DNA of 64,000 bases from Stratiolaelaps scimitus. Lineage: Eukaryota; Arthropoda; Arachnida; Mesostigmata; Laelapidae. Of the stretch, positions 30,940 through 44,900 are shown in pieces (positions within the stretch are counted from its first letter, which is position 1; each line of letters opens with the position of its first letter). Both the position numbers and the translations under genes were made by a program. The notes under the pieces were generated by a model that saw only the letters and a list, made by a program, of their open reading frames with translations, did not search any database and had not been told where the DNA came from. The stretch covers positions 12,454,001-12,518,000 of the forward strand of contig JABWDB010000005.1 in NCBI GenBank assembly GCA_019614645.1, written 5' to 3'.

Positions 30940-33900
30940 AAGGGTTATTTAACGTGCTTAATGTAAGGGTTAAATGTTGGCTGTGGGTCAGCCCGGAAAA
31001 TTTAAGGGTAGAGAGAAAGAGAGAGAGAAATCCTGGTTGGTCAGCTGATGCTGGATATTGTTGTTGTGGTGTCTGTTTTCCTTGTTGGTCCCACCTTTCG
31101 TGTTTCTGTTTAATCGGAATCCCCGCTATTATATGGCAGATTAGTATGAGAGGATAATTTTGATATCACATGTATTCGATAGCATATATCGGTATCTACA
31201 GTATTTGATTCATGCCACATGTTAACCTTCGCATCTTTCGCAAGCCATCTTTCGAATACCAGTGGGACCACACGAAGGTGTCTGTTTGCACAAACACATT
31301 GCGTGGTCTACCGTTACTATGATTCCCAGTATATAATAGGTTTGTGGGTGCATTTATCATCCCTCCCCCCACAAGTTTTCAAAAATGTCCCCGTCTCGTA
31401 GCTTTGTTTCAAATATAGAAGGCTAGTTTCCCAGAGACAACGATGACAAGCTGAATTACGATGTGATTCGTGATTCGAACTAATGTGGCCAACCTCGGAC
31501 GTGGAGCACCACATACGGTATGGGCTGTATTTAGGTGAATGGCTGGTATTACAAGGACGCCGCCGACGTCACTGAAATAGGTATGAGTCAGTTACTCTTG
31601 CCATCGAGCGACGATTCCAGCGTGACCACAATTGCGTCCAGTGGCGGTAAGAGCAAATGTAAGATCATTCTGATCTTAGTATTACGTATCAAAACGCTCA
31701 AACGGGGTAGACAGCACAGTAGAGTGGATTCGAGGTCCTGTATATTTCCATACTTTTCACAGATGCTTCTGTAACACTCTTCAGGCGTGTGCAATTGTCA
31801 GTATGATAGCACGTCTGGCGATTTGTGTTTTCCGGCGTGGACATCTGCGCCCATGTAATCGTTCCGAAGACTAATGGGGCCGTCGAAATTAATAATAATG
31901 GCTCTGATCGCCTGCCTCATTCGTAACACAGGCCTACTACAGAAAGTTCATCTAGGAGTGGAGATCAACGGTTTTGCTGTTTGGCTGATCTGAGTTGCTG
32001 TATGTGTCCGATGATGTGATTGATCGATATCTATCGCGGGTCCGTGGGATGACAGATAGTAAAATTGAAAACATGATCGACCGTACGGAACAGCAGGCTG
32101 GAACTAGCTCGTGTTAAAATGGAGCTACATCTTAAATAACAGCTTGTGCTACGTTCAACATATAGAAATCAGTAAATTATGAATTGACTATATAGCGACT
32201 GTAATTGACGAATCAGCGAATGTAGAGAGAGAGAGAGAGACCAAGTATGTTTACAAATGCGTTATAATAAAAGGGAACCATTGTAACAAATACTAGAAAC
32301 GTTATACTTCTGACACTGATGCTCCCTTCGGTATTGCATCGCGTGCTGTACTCATTCGTATATGCGCCGGTCCATATCCTGACACTGCTGTCTGAGCTTG
32401 GTACGAAACGATGCCTTAGCCACGTTCGAACAATTGGGGGGCCAGAAGATTTGCTACCACAACTATATTATTATCTATTTCTATGCTGTTCTTTTTTTCA
32501 TATATTTGTTAGTGGCTCTCGACTAAGCCTTCAAGCTTCGCTAGTGATTCGGAGATTGATTAACAAATCGCACAATTAGCCGAACAGCGGCCAACAGCAT
32601 CCTGAACGCAACGAGGTTGGCGTTGAAAATAATTGTATTCTAGATTGAGTTCCGTGTCGCGAGTGCATTTGAAAGCCGTCACTGAGGGTCGCGGCTCGAA
32701 AAGATTCAGCTTGTGCTGTACGAATTGTTTAAGGATTCCTTCTACAGCGGCTTTAGCGGTAGTTGAAGCTTGCGAGGATTCGCGTTTCACTGGCGCGGGA
32801 TCCGCCTCGCCGCGAAGATAAGCTCTCGCGTTTTTTGTGAAGCGCCGGGATGAGGGAGCTGCACAGGGAGCTGGCTGTGGTGACAATAGACAGGGTTTCG
32901 ATCTATTTTGTCCACTTGCATCCTGCATGAGATTTGTACACTGTTCTCATGAAAGAATGATGAGAATCTCTCTGGTTTTGTTTTTTCGAAACTATATATA
33001 TAGGTAGTTTCGAAAAAGGGGGCTTGATCACGCATCAACTTCATAGTTGCCAGCGTGCGCCTGCCGTACATTGGGGCAAATTCGATTGTATATTCCTGTC
33101 CGGCGAACGTAACCGCTCGATATATGAAACGATTCACGGTTGTTTTGTTTACGCTAAATACCGAAATCTTTGCATTTTTATCAAACACCCTATGCAGCGT
33201 AAGTTCAGCGTCTATATTTGCAATTGCTTAGAAGCGTAGGTTTTTTGGACGGTGACGCCAAAAATAAACATCCGTTTGTGTATGAGCCAGTCATCAATGG
33301 ACCGTTTTCTCCCAAAGACACGTACTCAGAACGTGAACAGAAGGAAGATTGCACAACGAATCGTATCGAACGATTGCCATTCGATAACGTGGACACGAGG
33401 CACGACAGGGAAGTCTTTGGTGCGTTCTCATCCGGACATGGTGGGTCAGACATTTTCTGGTACATTGGAAGGTTGAACGGTAGACATTTGTAGATCGAGT
33501 AACTTCGCTGTACCATTCGAGATGGGTTCATTCAACAGCGTTACAAAATGGAAATTTGGCATGTCGAGCAAATCGAAATTTTTGGCCGCCGACTCCCTTA
33601 AGGTACGTTCTTTAATTGACAATCAGTTTTCGACGCGGTGTCGAAATAGTGGTTAGATTTTCAGCGGATTTATGAAATTCTACCTGTAGCGACCTCGGGC
33701 CGCCTTGTAACATGTTTATGTTTAAAGTGGCTCCAATATGCGTGCCCCTAGAGTTCTGGACGATGTGAAACACTGTTGGTGTCCTGCAGTGGTGATGTCC
33801 GACCACCTTCCTATTTCGGAATGCCTTCAGTTATCCTTGAATCTGACGAGGCGTATTCAAAATTTCGTATTTTGCCAATAATGGCGAGTATTTGTAGGTA

Positions 33901-33960
33901 CATTGACAATAGATCGATGATTTAATGACTTCAACAGAGTTCGGCAATGAGTCCTGTGTA
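30940..33960. other. No gene supported
   Basis: Minus-strand frames at 32560-32928, 32787-33188 and 33205-33531 lie end to end and look mildly coding (for example ASTTAKAAVEGILKQFVQHK), which could be a broken gene or transposon, but no domain is recognisable. A short palindrome (TTTCGAAACT and complement) is at 32981-33016. Confidence 0.35.
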
Positions 33961-33963
33961 ACC

Positions 33964-34066
33964 TAATTTTTTTGAGCTGACCCTCAGCCGTGCCCCCATG
34001 CGAAAGGCCTCAACACTAAGCCTTTAGGTATTATTACTATGAGGGTCTATCGGGGCCGCCGTAGCG
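33964..34066 (-). repeat. SINE-like element copy 4 (diverged)
   Basis: Oligo-T, then GAGCTGACCCTCAGC, then AGGCCTCAACACTAAGCCTTT, then TCGGGGCCGCC: the element in reverse complement, more diverged than copies 1 and 3. Confidence 0.7.
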
Positions 34067-34069
34067 TAT

Positions 34070-35466
34070 ACACATCTTTCTATTGGTCATGCCTGGCAAG
34101 AATCCCCAGAGTAAGAAAGACGATAAGGACCTCCAAACAATTCCCGGATCTGGCTGGAGTTAACCCTGAACCACATGCTCCTCTTATCTAGCGAACCAAG
34201 ACGCTCACCACTAGACTTTTTAGTAAGTTGAATACAGTTTAGTTGAGTTACGGGAATCCGAGGAGGGAACATGGGAGGTTTTTTTGTCAAATCTGAGCAC
34301 ATCGTGTTTTGCCACCCGGAGCCTCGGCGGTTATACGCAAGTTCTGTTAGTTTCCTGCCAATTTTTGGCCATTAAAAGGCACGCTGACGGATCGCGATGA
34401 AGGAAAAAACGTTAACAGTAGAGAGGGTAAGCCGCAAATTATTCTTCGAGCTTTATTCCGAGGACTTTACCGTAAATGTACCACCGGCCCCTTCGTATTT
34501 CTCACGACGTTCGTTCCTTAAATAGGAATTACGTTCTATGGGTCACATGGCCACGGCCAGCGATAGCAGCCACCCGTGGGGCATGCCTCAGAAACAGCTG
34601 CCTACGCCGCCTTAAGTAGTGGCATAGCAACAGCAAGCAAATCTTTCCACCGTGCCTATTGAACGCCTTTAATGTGTTTAATGCATAGAATACAATCTGG
34701 TCGCATAGTCGGTGGGAATGCAGTGGAAATAGAGAGGGAATATATCGTTCGGTTCTTCTTTGCGTCCCCATGATGTTTTCTTCTTCTTTCCTTTGGGAGT
34801 TTCTCTTTCTCTCTCTCTCTCTTTCTCTCTCCCTTCACACGACGCCGATGACCTATTGTTGTTACTGTGACTGCCGTCAACCTCTCTTGTTGCCGTGCCG
34901 TGCCGCTAAAAAACACCGCCGACAAAACGCCGCATGTTTCTCCTACTCTTTCTCGGCGGAGAGTCTGCTGCTGCCGAAGAACGAGTGAAGCCTGAAGTCC
35001 GAAGCTGACGAAGCCCGAAAGCTCTAGGGAGGTAAAACATCGCCATCCCCCCAATTCAATATAGTGGCCAATACGACCGACAGCAGCAGCAGCAGCAGCA
35101 GCCACAACCGCCGCCGCCGCCGCGATCGTCAATAGCCGCAGTGGCGTGAGCGTCTTGGGTTGAAGAGCACGACGACGCATGTTCTTCGAGATGCCAGTTC
35201 GTGGCTCCACTTCGTTGGCAGGTCGCTCCGTGGTTCGGTCACCGCTTAGTTGCTCGTTCGCTAGCTGCCAAGCCTACCTGCCTGCCTACTTGCTTGCCTG
35301 CCGGCCGATCTAACTGTGTCTCCTGACCATCGAGTGTTGCGGAGCCGGTGATGGGACGCAGCTGTTCGACGGCGTTGGGGACGCCAGCCCATTGAAACAA
35401 CTGTTCACTCCAAGCCGCTGCTTGGTATCAGTCAACGATCGATATATAGTGTCCCTTGTGTACCAG

Positions 35467-35514
<48 letters not shown>

Positions 35515-36500
35515 ATACTCTTTCCGGCCCGCGCTCGCGCGGTTCTGTTCCCGGTATTGTTCTTGTTGCTGTTGTTCCTGCTGCTGCTGCTGTTGGTGAT
35601 TCTGCTTCTGCTGGTGGTGGTGGTGGTACTGTTGTTCCCTCCTCCTGCTCGTCACAGGGCAGCATATCGTACCACTGACATCGACGGCGACGTAGCCGAG
35701 CTTTTGCTACAGCCGGCTGACCATCGGAGGGTACCAGCCATCGGCTGACCATCGTCGGCCGTTTGGCGGCTGGTCGCGATATAGCAGAGGCCTCCCTCCA
35801 TCGCTGCTACAAACGGACCGGCCGCTACACGGGGCCGCCGGACAACGAAAGCGCTTTTTTGTTCTCGGCGCCGGAATTGTTTCCCTTGGCGGAGCTCTTC
35901 GTCTATCTATTTCCATCGCACCCCCCTCCCCCCTCGGCTTTTTCGGGCTTCGGCTGAAGACGCTCCTTCAGGAGGACACACCGACACGAACAGGTTGACC
36001 AGCACTGCTTATCCAAATGAAGACATTCTCTCCCCGGGGCCAAGTGTACGCCAACTATGACGGCAAATCGGCAAAAGCCAACAGATCGGCAACGCGAAGC
36101 AACAAAGGCTACCCGAAGTGCTTGATCATCCGTAGTGCGAGCGTCAGCACGTAATCGATTCGACCTCGAAAGATATCCAGTTACCAAACTCATTGTCAGA
36201 GTAAACAGGGGAAGCCGACAGAGGTGCGTGGGCGATGAGACTGCGATGCAAGCATGCAGACATATTAAAAAATAGATACCCAGCTGATAACGTGTAATCA
36301 GTAACGTGTAATTAGTGCGTGGAAGGTCGCCGGAGAGAATTCGCGTCAGTGGAAAGTTCGGAGTATTCAAATGGAAATCACGTGCTCTATGCCTGTAGAG
36401 GTTACGCAAGAGTAGATGTCGTCGTGGGTGCGGGCGGGACCTTGTCATGAGTGATCCGCCGAAAGGTCTGAATTTTCACTCATCATTTGGAAAAAGGGGA
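34070..36500. other. Low-complexity, GC-rich block without a supported gene
   Basis: CAG/GCC runs near 35081-35125, a CTG/GGT block near 35560-35640 and (CT)n tracts. Long frames on both strands here are shadows of these repeats. Confidence 0.4.
35473..35512. repeat. (TC)20 microsatellite
   Basis: Perfect TC run of about 40 bp; a shorter, interrupted one lies at 34803-34832. Confidence 0.95.
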
Positions 36501-37955
36501 GATATGATGGAGGCTTATTATACACTAATTTGAACTAAAAGGTTGTACTCAAATGTCTATGGAAGATCAGATTTGTAATGGTATAATGCTATTATAGTAT
36601 AGATGTAGAGGGAGGCTATTGATGGCTAACGATCTGCTCACAGATTACCTCTCTCACGCAAGTGAGATGTTCAAAATGAAATTTTACTATCAATTGCAGC
36701 CTGCTGAAGTCAGAGACATGGTACAACCATTCACCAGTTATATGGGGGTAAATTGCTTCAGTTTAAGGTCAGATAGGTTTAACACAGAGTGTTCTGCTAG
36801 AGTCGACACGACCCACTTCTTTCTCAGATTCCAAATACGGGGACATATGCAAACGGAATACCGGTAGGTGTTGGTCGAGTGCAGACAGAAGCAATACATA
36901 TTTGGATTCAAGCCTGCTGCCTGAATCTTGATATATCCTGCGACTGCAGGGGTTTTTTTTTGTTTTATCTAAACATGCACTATTATTATTATGATTTCAA
37001 AATAAAATAATATCATACAGTGAACTGCGGATTTTCCTGACAGGAATATGCATATTTTATGATATGTATACGAGAGACTGTTATTCGAAAACTAAAAATC
37101 GAGATTACGCTTGCACCGACTTGCGGTCATCACGGACTTGTCGGTAGCGATCGTTACCTAACAAAACATGCCATATAACTAATTTAGTAGAATTTATTAA
37201 AGTTGGCACGGATCGTGAAGTGCGACATCCGTCGAGCAAAGTCCAAAAGTGCTATTGTCATGTGTAACAACTGGTCCGAGAGCCATTGAGAGCCAGAGAG
37301 GCATCGTTGACACTGCTAAACCTCACTAACTGAGTCGCTAATATGTGATGATCCTACCGGAATGAGGACGAGTCAACCAGCCGCCTATCTACTTCGCATC
37401 GTCGTCACGGCGGGATACTAGTCGAGCTTCTGCAATCGCACAGACCCGGATGTCACGGGGGAGGGCCTTCTCCACCCGCCGAGGTCCGCGTGGCCTACGC
37501 AGCGAATAGATTAAACGTGGGAATGAGTTGAATCTTCGCGGCGCGATTACCAATGGCTCACGAGTAATTTTGCCAGGGAGACACAATGGGTTCGGAATCA
37601 TATCCCTGATGGGTCGTTTGGCGTTTCACATCAAAAACCCAAAACATTTTAGCGAAACAGTCATCACCGCTGGACATCGATAGTTGTACGTGCGCAACAT
37701 TGCCACCATCTTCGTTTCCACAGTGTTCGTTTTTGACGGCTGTATTCACGTGTCGAACGTGTTTCCAGGTGGATCTCTGATTTCGTTGTTCCATGAATTC
37801 CGGTTGCTGTTGTCCCCAGCGCCGCCACCGTCACCGTTATCAAGTTTTTTGGCCATCAGAAATAGCAGTCAACGGAGAAATTGCGGTGTCGGTTCGCTCC
37901 GAATTTGAGGCGGTTACGCGCTGGCGCACTTCCAGTATAGCGCCTTGAGTGTCGC

Positions 37956-37996
<41 letters not shown>

Positions 37997-38186
37997 TAAT
38001 ACCGGCTGCTTTCCCTGAGATAGAACAAATCTGCAAATCGGCAGAACGACCCCTTTGCCTGAGCTGCGTTAGACAGTTTCAGTTTTTCTCTTCCGCGTCT
38101 ATCGTCTCCCACTCTATGAAGGCTAATGTTATATAAGAACAGAAATTTTGTTACGCAAGCACTCGCTCCATTTCGTTCGAAGATAG

Positions 38187-38225
<39 letters not shown>

Positions 38226-38755
38226 TATATTTAAATACCTTCGTCTTCAGGTAACATAAGAGAGTATGTACACATCGCTCTGAAAGGTCGTTTCCTCATA
38301 TCATCTATATATTATTGCGTAATAGCTGGGCGAGAAGAACTTCCCTTGGTATCTGCCGTGCTCGCTTGGCCTGGATATGACCAACTTGCCCTTGAAGATG
38401 TTACCTTCTTGTCTTGGCAATACGCACTTTCGAACACGTGCACGGTGTTGAACCAGCGTAGTAGATAGCCACGCTACCACCGGAGTTACCTCCGATCTGG
38501 GAGTGATTAAGGCGACGACATAATAAAGGTCGGAAAAGGATCAGATCGGAGAAGCAATGTCGGAAGAACACACTTAACCACTAGTATATCGAGGAGATAA
38601 CGTAACGCTGAAATCCAAAAATCGAGGAGAAGGGATTCGGATTAGAAGAAGCCATCAAGCCGTATTCAATTTGCTCTCCAAACCATTACTAACTCTGCTA
38701 CTATTTGTATCATATCCTTGCCTTGGATTAATTCATGATTTCTATAGTATCAAAT
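36500..38755. other. No gene recognised
   Basis: The 82-codon plus-strand frame at 36619-36867 has no recognisable domain. (TA)n tracts lie near 37966-37993 and 38189-38221. Confidence 0.4.
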
Positions 38756-38769
38756 AGGTGTCATTCTGG

Positions 38770-38913
38770 AGTGAGAATCTGGTACGAGGAAGGAAGAGAA
38801 TAAGCAAAGATGGCCCCGACAGATCCTCATAGCAATACCTAAAAAAGATTAAGAGCTAAGGCCTGTCAGATAGGGGCAGAACAGCTAAGGGCCAGGTCGA
38901 AAAACAATTGTTA
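38770..38913 (+). repeat. SINE-like element copy 5, with 14-bp target-site duplication
   Basis: GAGAATAAGCAAAGATGGCC, AGGCCTGTCAGATAGGGG, ACAGCTAAGG and GGTCGAAAAAC follow the family consensus. AGGTGTCATTCTGG flanks it at 38756-38769 and 38914-38927, so both borders are visible and the element is about 144 bp. Confidence 0.88.
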
Positions 38914-38929
38914 AGGTGTCATTCTGGGG

Positions 38930-41900
38930 CAACATACGCTATAGCGATTTATGTCGATGTTGAAGATTGCTGAGAGAAAATCTTCGACAAATCACAGATG
39001 CCGAATCGATCCGTGGATATTGTCATTGAGTCAATGAACAAGCTCATTGGCTACAAACTGAACACATTTGCCGATTTTGTCCGGATTCGAGTTTGTCCAT
39101 TATTCTTTTATACTTGGATTTTGTTTGTGTGTTTGAGCTAGGAGACGCTGTTATTGATTAATCAGTCAATTCTTCCAGCTGCGTCACAAAAAAAAACCTA
39201 TATTTGGCCTATCGTAAAAAGTGCATGCATATTGTGTTAATGGCGGAACAAATATACTTCGTGCCTATCATTTAAGGCAATATAATAACTGGGGGCCAAA
39301 ATTGGCGTTATATGAAAGTCGCATTTGATTCGAAGTAACAGTAACGTCTGCTGTCCCTAACGTTGTTGAATGGTAATCGTCACTACTCGGTGGAACTATT
39401 GCGCAGGTAGTAAATGATTCAGCTCAGTAATTTGGCTTGAACACAGGGAAAGGCTAACTGAAATTGTCATCTTAATATCCTATATAACTATATATTTAAC
39501 TAGACAAATATATACCGATTATATATATATATATGTTACAGCATTCATTGTATATTTGGCCTTATTTGCTCCTGTTTGTATTGGCCAAATTGTTCTTCGC
39601 CGCCAACTTGTCCGCGATATAACGCTGTTTGGCGCAGAACGACCGGTCTATCTATGAAATATATTCGTTTCTGGCGCAGACAGCTTGCGAGAGTCGGCTG
39701 ATGATCAGGGCCTGAATTCACAATTTGTCTGGTTCATTGCCAACGAGGAAAAGTGAAAACAAATCTATGCAAATCGATCGCGCGCTCCATCGTATAATCA
39801 CTACGACCGGTCGCAATGTTGTCGAGTTGCATCACAGTCACACATTTTCTACTGGGAAATTATAGAAGTGTTAGAGAAAGTACACCAATGTCAACTACCT
39901 CTCGACGATGGCCGCCATTATCGTCACTAGGATATTTTTCGTACGAAAAAAAAATGGTGGACACATGCTTGGACCGCATAGGGATATTCTATGGTAACTC
40001 AAAGCAAGCGAAATTGGCAGAGCAGCTGTTATTTGTAATGACATTGTAAACGCAGTTTGCGTGCAGTGCAAGGGGGGTTCAAATGAAATATATCCAATGC
40101 ATTTCGATTCGCCTATTTTTATATGTTTGCTATTTACAGTAATATACACACGATATATCGGGTATATTGCTTAGTAAGGAGTTCATTGTCTCTAATCTAA
40201 ATCGGGGTTACCTGTTACATAGACATATTTTCGAGGTAGTCAATACCACCAGATACAATTAGTGTTGTTGCGTGGACGTGTTTGAAAATAGCCGCCGTAT
40301 ACATATATGATATATATATATACAGCATATCTACTTCGGGACGTAACAGGCACAAGATGTACACCTTAACGAGACGTAATTTTCGTTAAATTTCGACGCC
40401 AGAACGTCAGCGGCATTTATTGCGTTCTACACGGTCGTGTGTTTGCCGGCGACGCACCCTCGTGTGTGAGTCGCGAGGCGGCTGTGAATTGGCACGCGGG
40501 GATGATCCCGCTTAAATGCGTGTACGCTTCGACGATGGGTGAGGTCGAAAATTGAGAAAGGGTCATCGGTCGAGAGTGAGAGAAACCGCCAGAGAGAGAA
40601 AGAAAGAGCGAGAGAGAGAGCGCTGATACGAACAGATGTTTTGTGTAACGGAAGGGGCCCTGCCACAGACGCTGCTCGTCCGCCAGCAATCGAGAGCGCA
40701 GGCCGACACGGTTGGGCCTGGATCTCGAGCCTCTGGTCCGATTCGACGATATGTGGAGCTCCATCGGTATGATTATATAGATCCGTCTGCAACCGTTCCC
40801 GCTGCCGAATACCCAACCAATCTGCTGGGAACAGCGGGGAGGGGGAGGTCCCCGAGCCGCTCTTTAGTGCGCGGTAACAACGAACGTATGATGATAATTG
40901 TGGCGATTATTGAACGACTGCCGCCAATTACTACTCACTCACGTGTCCAGATCCATTTCTGGTTATATGGGGCTTTCGCAGCGAAGCACGACAGAAAAAC
41001 AACGGTCTAGATTAATGTTTGTCGCTTTTATAATAAACATTATAATAATAATAATAATAATGACACGTTATTATAACTGTCATGCTGAGATGAGGGTGTT
41101 TATTTAAATTGAATTTCGAAGCTGATCTTCTAGGTACAGCTGATCTATAGCGTCTTGGAAGACACAAAATGTCGTACGACTATCCCTTACGAATTATTCA
41201 ACATTCAATATCTATTATCTACAATTTGTCACATGTTGATTAAAATTGTATATATATATATAATATAGCTGAGATTTACTACAATTTCATGTTGCATAGC
41301 GTTGAAACCGAAAGTTAAAGAAAAATTGACGAAAGAAAAACAAAATAAATGAAAATAACCAATAATAGTACAATCAAAAAACTAACGAAACAAGAACCCG
41401 TAGTGAAATAATTAGAGCTATACCTGAATCTAAATTTGCTTGAATCTAATCCCCTGTCATCTCTTTTCTGCAGTGAACCAAAAAATAGCTTGCTATCGGG
41501 TGGTTATCCAATCTCTCAACTGAACGAAGTCTTTGGACGGTCGCGAACGAACAAACGAGCTTCGACAAAAAAAAGAAGAAACAGAGATGTAGTTAGACCT
41601 CTTTTTGTAGTAATGAAAGTGTCGAATAGAACGCTTGCTGTGCTTGGTGTTGTATTCTTGCGGCTTTAATGCGGGGTTGTGACTATTTCAACGCCTCGAT
41701 GAGATGGTCAGCTAAGAAAAGCAGGAGGGAAAATGCAATGGTCAAGCATCTTTGAAGATGTTGACTTTTCTTACCGTTGAGATACTGAAATCTGTATACT
41801 AATATACCAATAAGATAGTTAGATGTGTCTCATCTGCGTCTAGATAGAGCGTCCCGCAGTGGGTGCCAGTATTGCAGCACTCGCCAAAGATGAACATTTT

Positions 41901-44900
41901 TATCTGCGCTTTTTTCAGCGGCAATATTTTTTCCAATATATATATATATATATATAGCGTTTGGGTACAGTATGCTTTCGTTGAAGACAAGCATGTGCAA
42001 GGTGTCAGGTTAAAGATGAACACTTTCTGGCAAACCCTAGGTTACGTTTTTTCAAGTGCTTGTTTTGCCCAATGCGCGTCCTTTTATTTATACGAGTATT
42101 GCACGTAAAAACCGTATGTACTCAGTCCAAAGCGTACGACGTAATGAATGCGGTTCTTTCTTCAATTGTGTTTAAATACCCATGGCAACACGGGCATTTA
42201 GCGAACGACACGCATCCGGTCAGAACTATAGTGCACGTAGCAAAATGCTGGGTCACGACTTCATGCCGTCGGTGATGAACCGCAATTGCTCCAATGTATC
42301 CGTTCCAGTGGGAATAGCTGGCTGGGGATTCGCCCCCCCCCCCCCCCTCCCCCCACCCCCGTCCGTTCTCCCAGAGCCGTCCTTGGTCGAAAAGCTGCGG
42401 CAGCTGGCTGAAAAAGGGGGCGAAAAGCTTCGATCGCCTTTTTTCTCGTCCTCGTCATTCGCCAACGGGCAGAGCGATGAAGAAGTACAGAAAGGTGGTG
42501 TTCGTCGGCTCAGCTACTGTCATCTGTGCACTTCTTGTACTGTTGGACAGCTGAGAAGGCTTGTGCAGGCCTGCTTTCGTTCCGATGGCCGCGAGTGAAC
42601 CGCTATCGACTCGAAACGCACGCCTGCCGCTCGGCTCAGTTGGGATCGGAGGTTCCGGCGGCGGCTGCGGCTACGGCTCGGCGGAACGTCGGCCACTGCC
42701 GGCACAGACGGCAGTTGCTGTAGCTGCTGCTGCAGCAGCGTTGAAACCGAAGCGCCACGGCCGAAGGTGGCGATCGAACAACCAACGAACAGAAGGTGGC
42801 CGACAGAAGGCCGGGGGTTCTGTCGAGGGTGGGGTGAGGAGAGGGACATCGGTATCGGGCTCGTCTCGTGGGAACCACCGTCGAAACGTTTCGTCGACCG
42901 CTGCTTTGTAGGCCGACGGCGGGCTGACGGCGGCGACGCACAATCGCCGATGTATTGACGGTAGCGACATGTTGGCAATCACCGTTAGCATCGTTCGCCT
43001 TCGAGGGCTCGAGCTGCAACTCGGCAGCCGAGCGCGTGAAGGACATACGATGAAAGGGAGAGTGATCTGATCTGAGCTAAAGCGAGCTGAGCTCACAGAG
43101 AAAAAATACATCAGACAGTGGAATATGTATTATACTATGATACATAGCATGCTGAAGGCGATGATAATCAACCGGCCGGATCGACGGCAGCGGATGGCCC
43201 CAACTGTTAATGAAACAAGACGAACAAGACAACTGAGCTGAGACGAGACGGGCGCCAGCGTTTGATAGCAAATATACATATATATATATATATAATTTCA
43301 GGAGCATTTTCCTTTTTACGTTGCCTCGCTGTGTGTAGCCACAACGAATCGTGCAGGACGCCGAGAAAAGCACGTCTGTTGTATTGTAAATGCTACAGAA
43401 CTCCTATTAAATTCTAGGAGGTATTGGCCTGGTACGCGTGTGGGCTAATCGTTCATCGTATGTGGTGTGTGGGGTGACTGAAACCCCCAGGGTCCTCATC
43501 GCCTTCCACAATCTCTAACGTGGTTCTCGTGCCATGCCGATGTTTTCTGTACACGAACCGTATACGGGCGTGAATTGTAAACGAGGATGTTTTTGTCTCT
43601 TTGTTATGATTCGAGTCCGGACATGATCATCATATTAGCATGTCGCTAATGCTGTGCCAATCAATATCGTATGTGTAATAGTACGTGGTGAAAGCGTGTC
43701 ATCTGACCTTGTAGCGTTTCGTTGAAGAAATTCGCGTCGCCTCGATCGCTTCAGTTCACTTCAGCTCCACAAAACAGACATGAAGTTATTTTCGTCCGAC
43801 GAATGTCAGCGAATTGGCGAGTATCCATTAGCCCTATGCTCAGTGTGGTCTCTCCCGCGTTCATTCAGCGCGTCGGAGGGCGACGATAAGCTTTAAACGC
43901 CGCTTATCGAACCACTCCGAAATTGTTAGTCGCGGGTCGTGTTTTTCTTGACAACGCTCTCTCACATATGGCAACCCAACACGTCCCGATTACCCCGACT
44001 GTCCCCCGCGTTGTTCTCGTCAGAAGCTCATTCATTCACTTCATAGTAGATTAGGCAAATATGCTGACAAGTTTGTCGTCTGACGGGACGACCTAACAAT
44101 GACCACGTGAAGTTGTGGCCGAAACAGCATGAAACGATTTTTTTGGCAGACATTTTGTCGTTGTACAAATAGGTACTAATACTATGGGACGAACACGAGA
44201 AATGTCGATTGAAAAGTAGCCGATTCCTAACGAAATCATGCCGGTTAATCGAATCGATGTTGATCGAGATTGCGGGATCTCATTGGCCGTGTACTGTTAC
44301 AATTGTGTCTAATTGTATAATACGATGTGGTGCACCTTCCATTGGTGTATTGTATGCAAAAAAAAACACACACACACACACAGGCTGCATCTATGTGCCG
44401 TCTATGGCTAACGATTGTCGCGAACGAACCACGGCGTACGAACACAAGATAGATAACCAATTATTCTCAAATATAATGTTAGATTCGAGCCTCGTGAAGT
44501 GGCACATACTAACTCAACATGGATGGTCAACTGGGGAAAAACAATGTATAACCTAATTCATCAGCTGATATTCTATATACCTCTACCACAGGGGATGATA
44601 CAGAAGCTGAACGAAAAATCAAATAATCATCCCCCACCTCCTACTCGCCGGATCCATCCATGCGGTCGTCGCTACAGTCGCTAATCGCGCACCGGGCACC
44701 GTTTGCCTCGGCTTGTGCGTTCATCTCCAATGTCGCAGTGCACTGGCGAACTGTTGATTCGTACGGCTATCCCCTTGCTGGTTTTTTGTTTTCTTCATAA
44801 TAATTGTCCCCCCCCCTGTTGAGAAGCTGCTGTAATATCATCGATGTCGCCGCCACTATGGACGCGCAGTTGGCTATGCTCATGCAGGAACGGGGGGGCA

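Noticed and set aside
35432..35752. Long Arg-Glu / Leu-Ser repeat proteins
   Set aside because: Direct translations of the (TC)n and CTG tracts.
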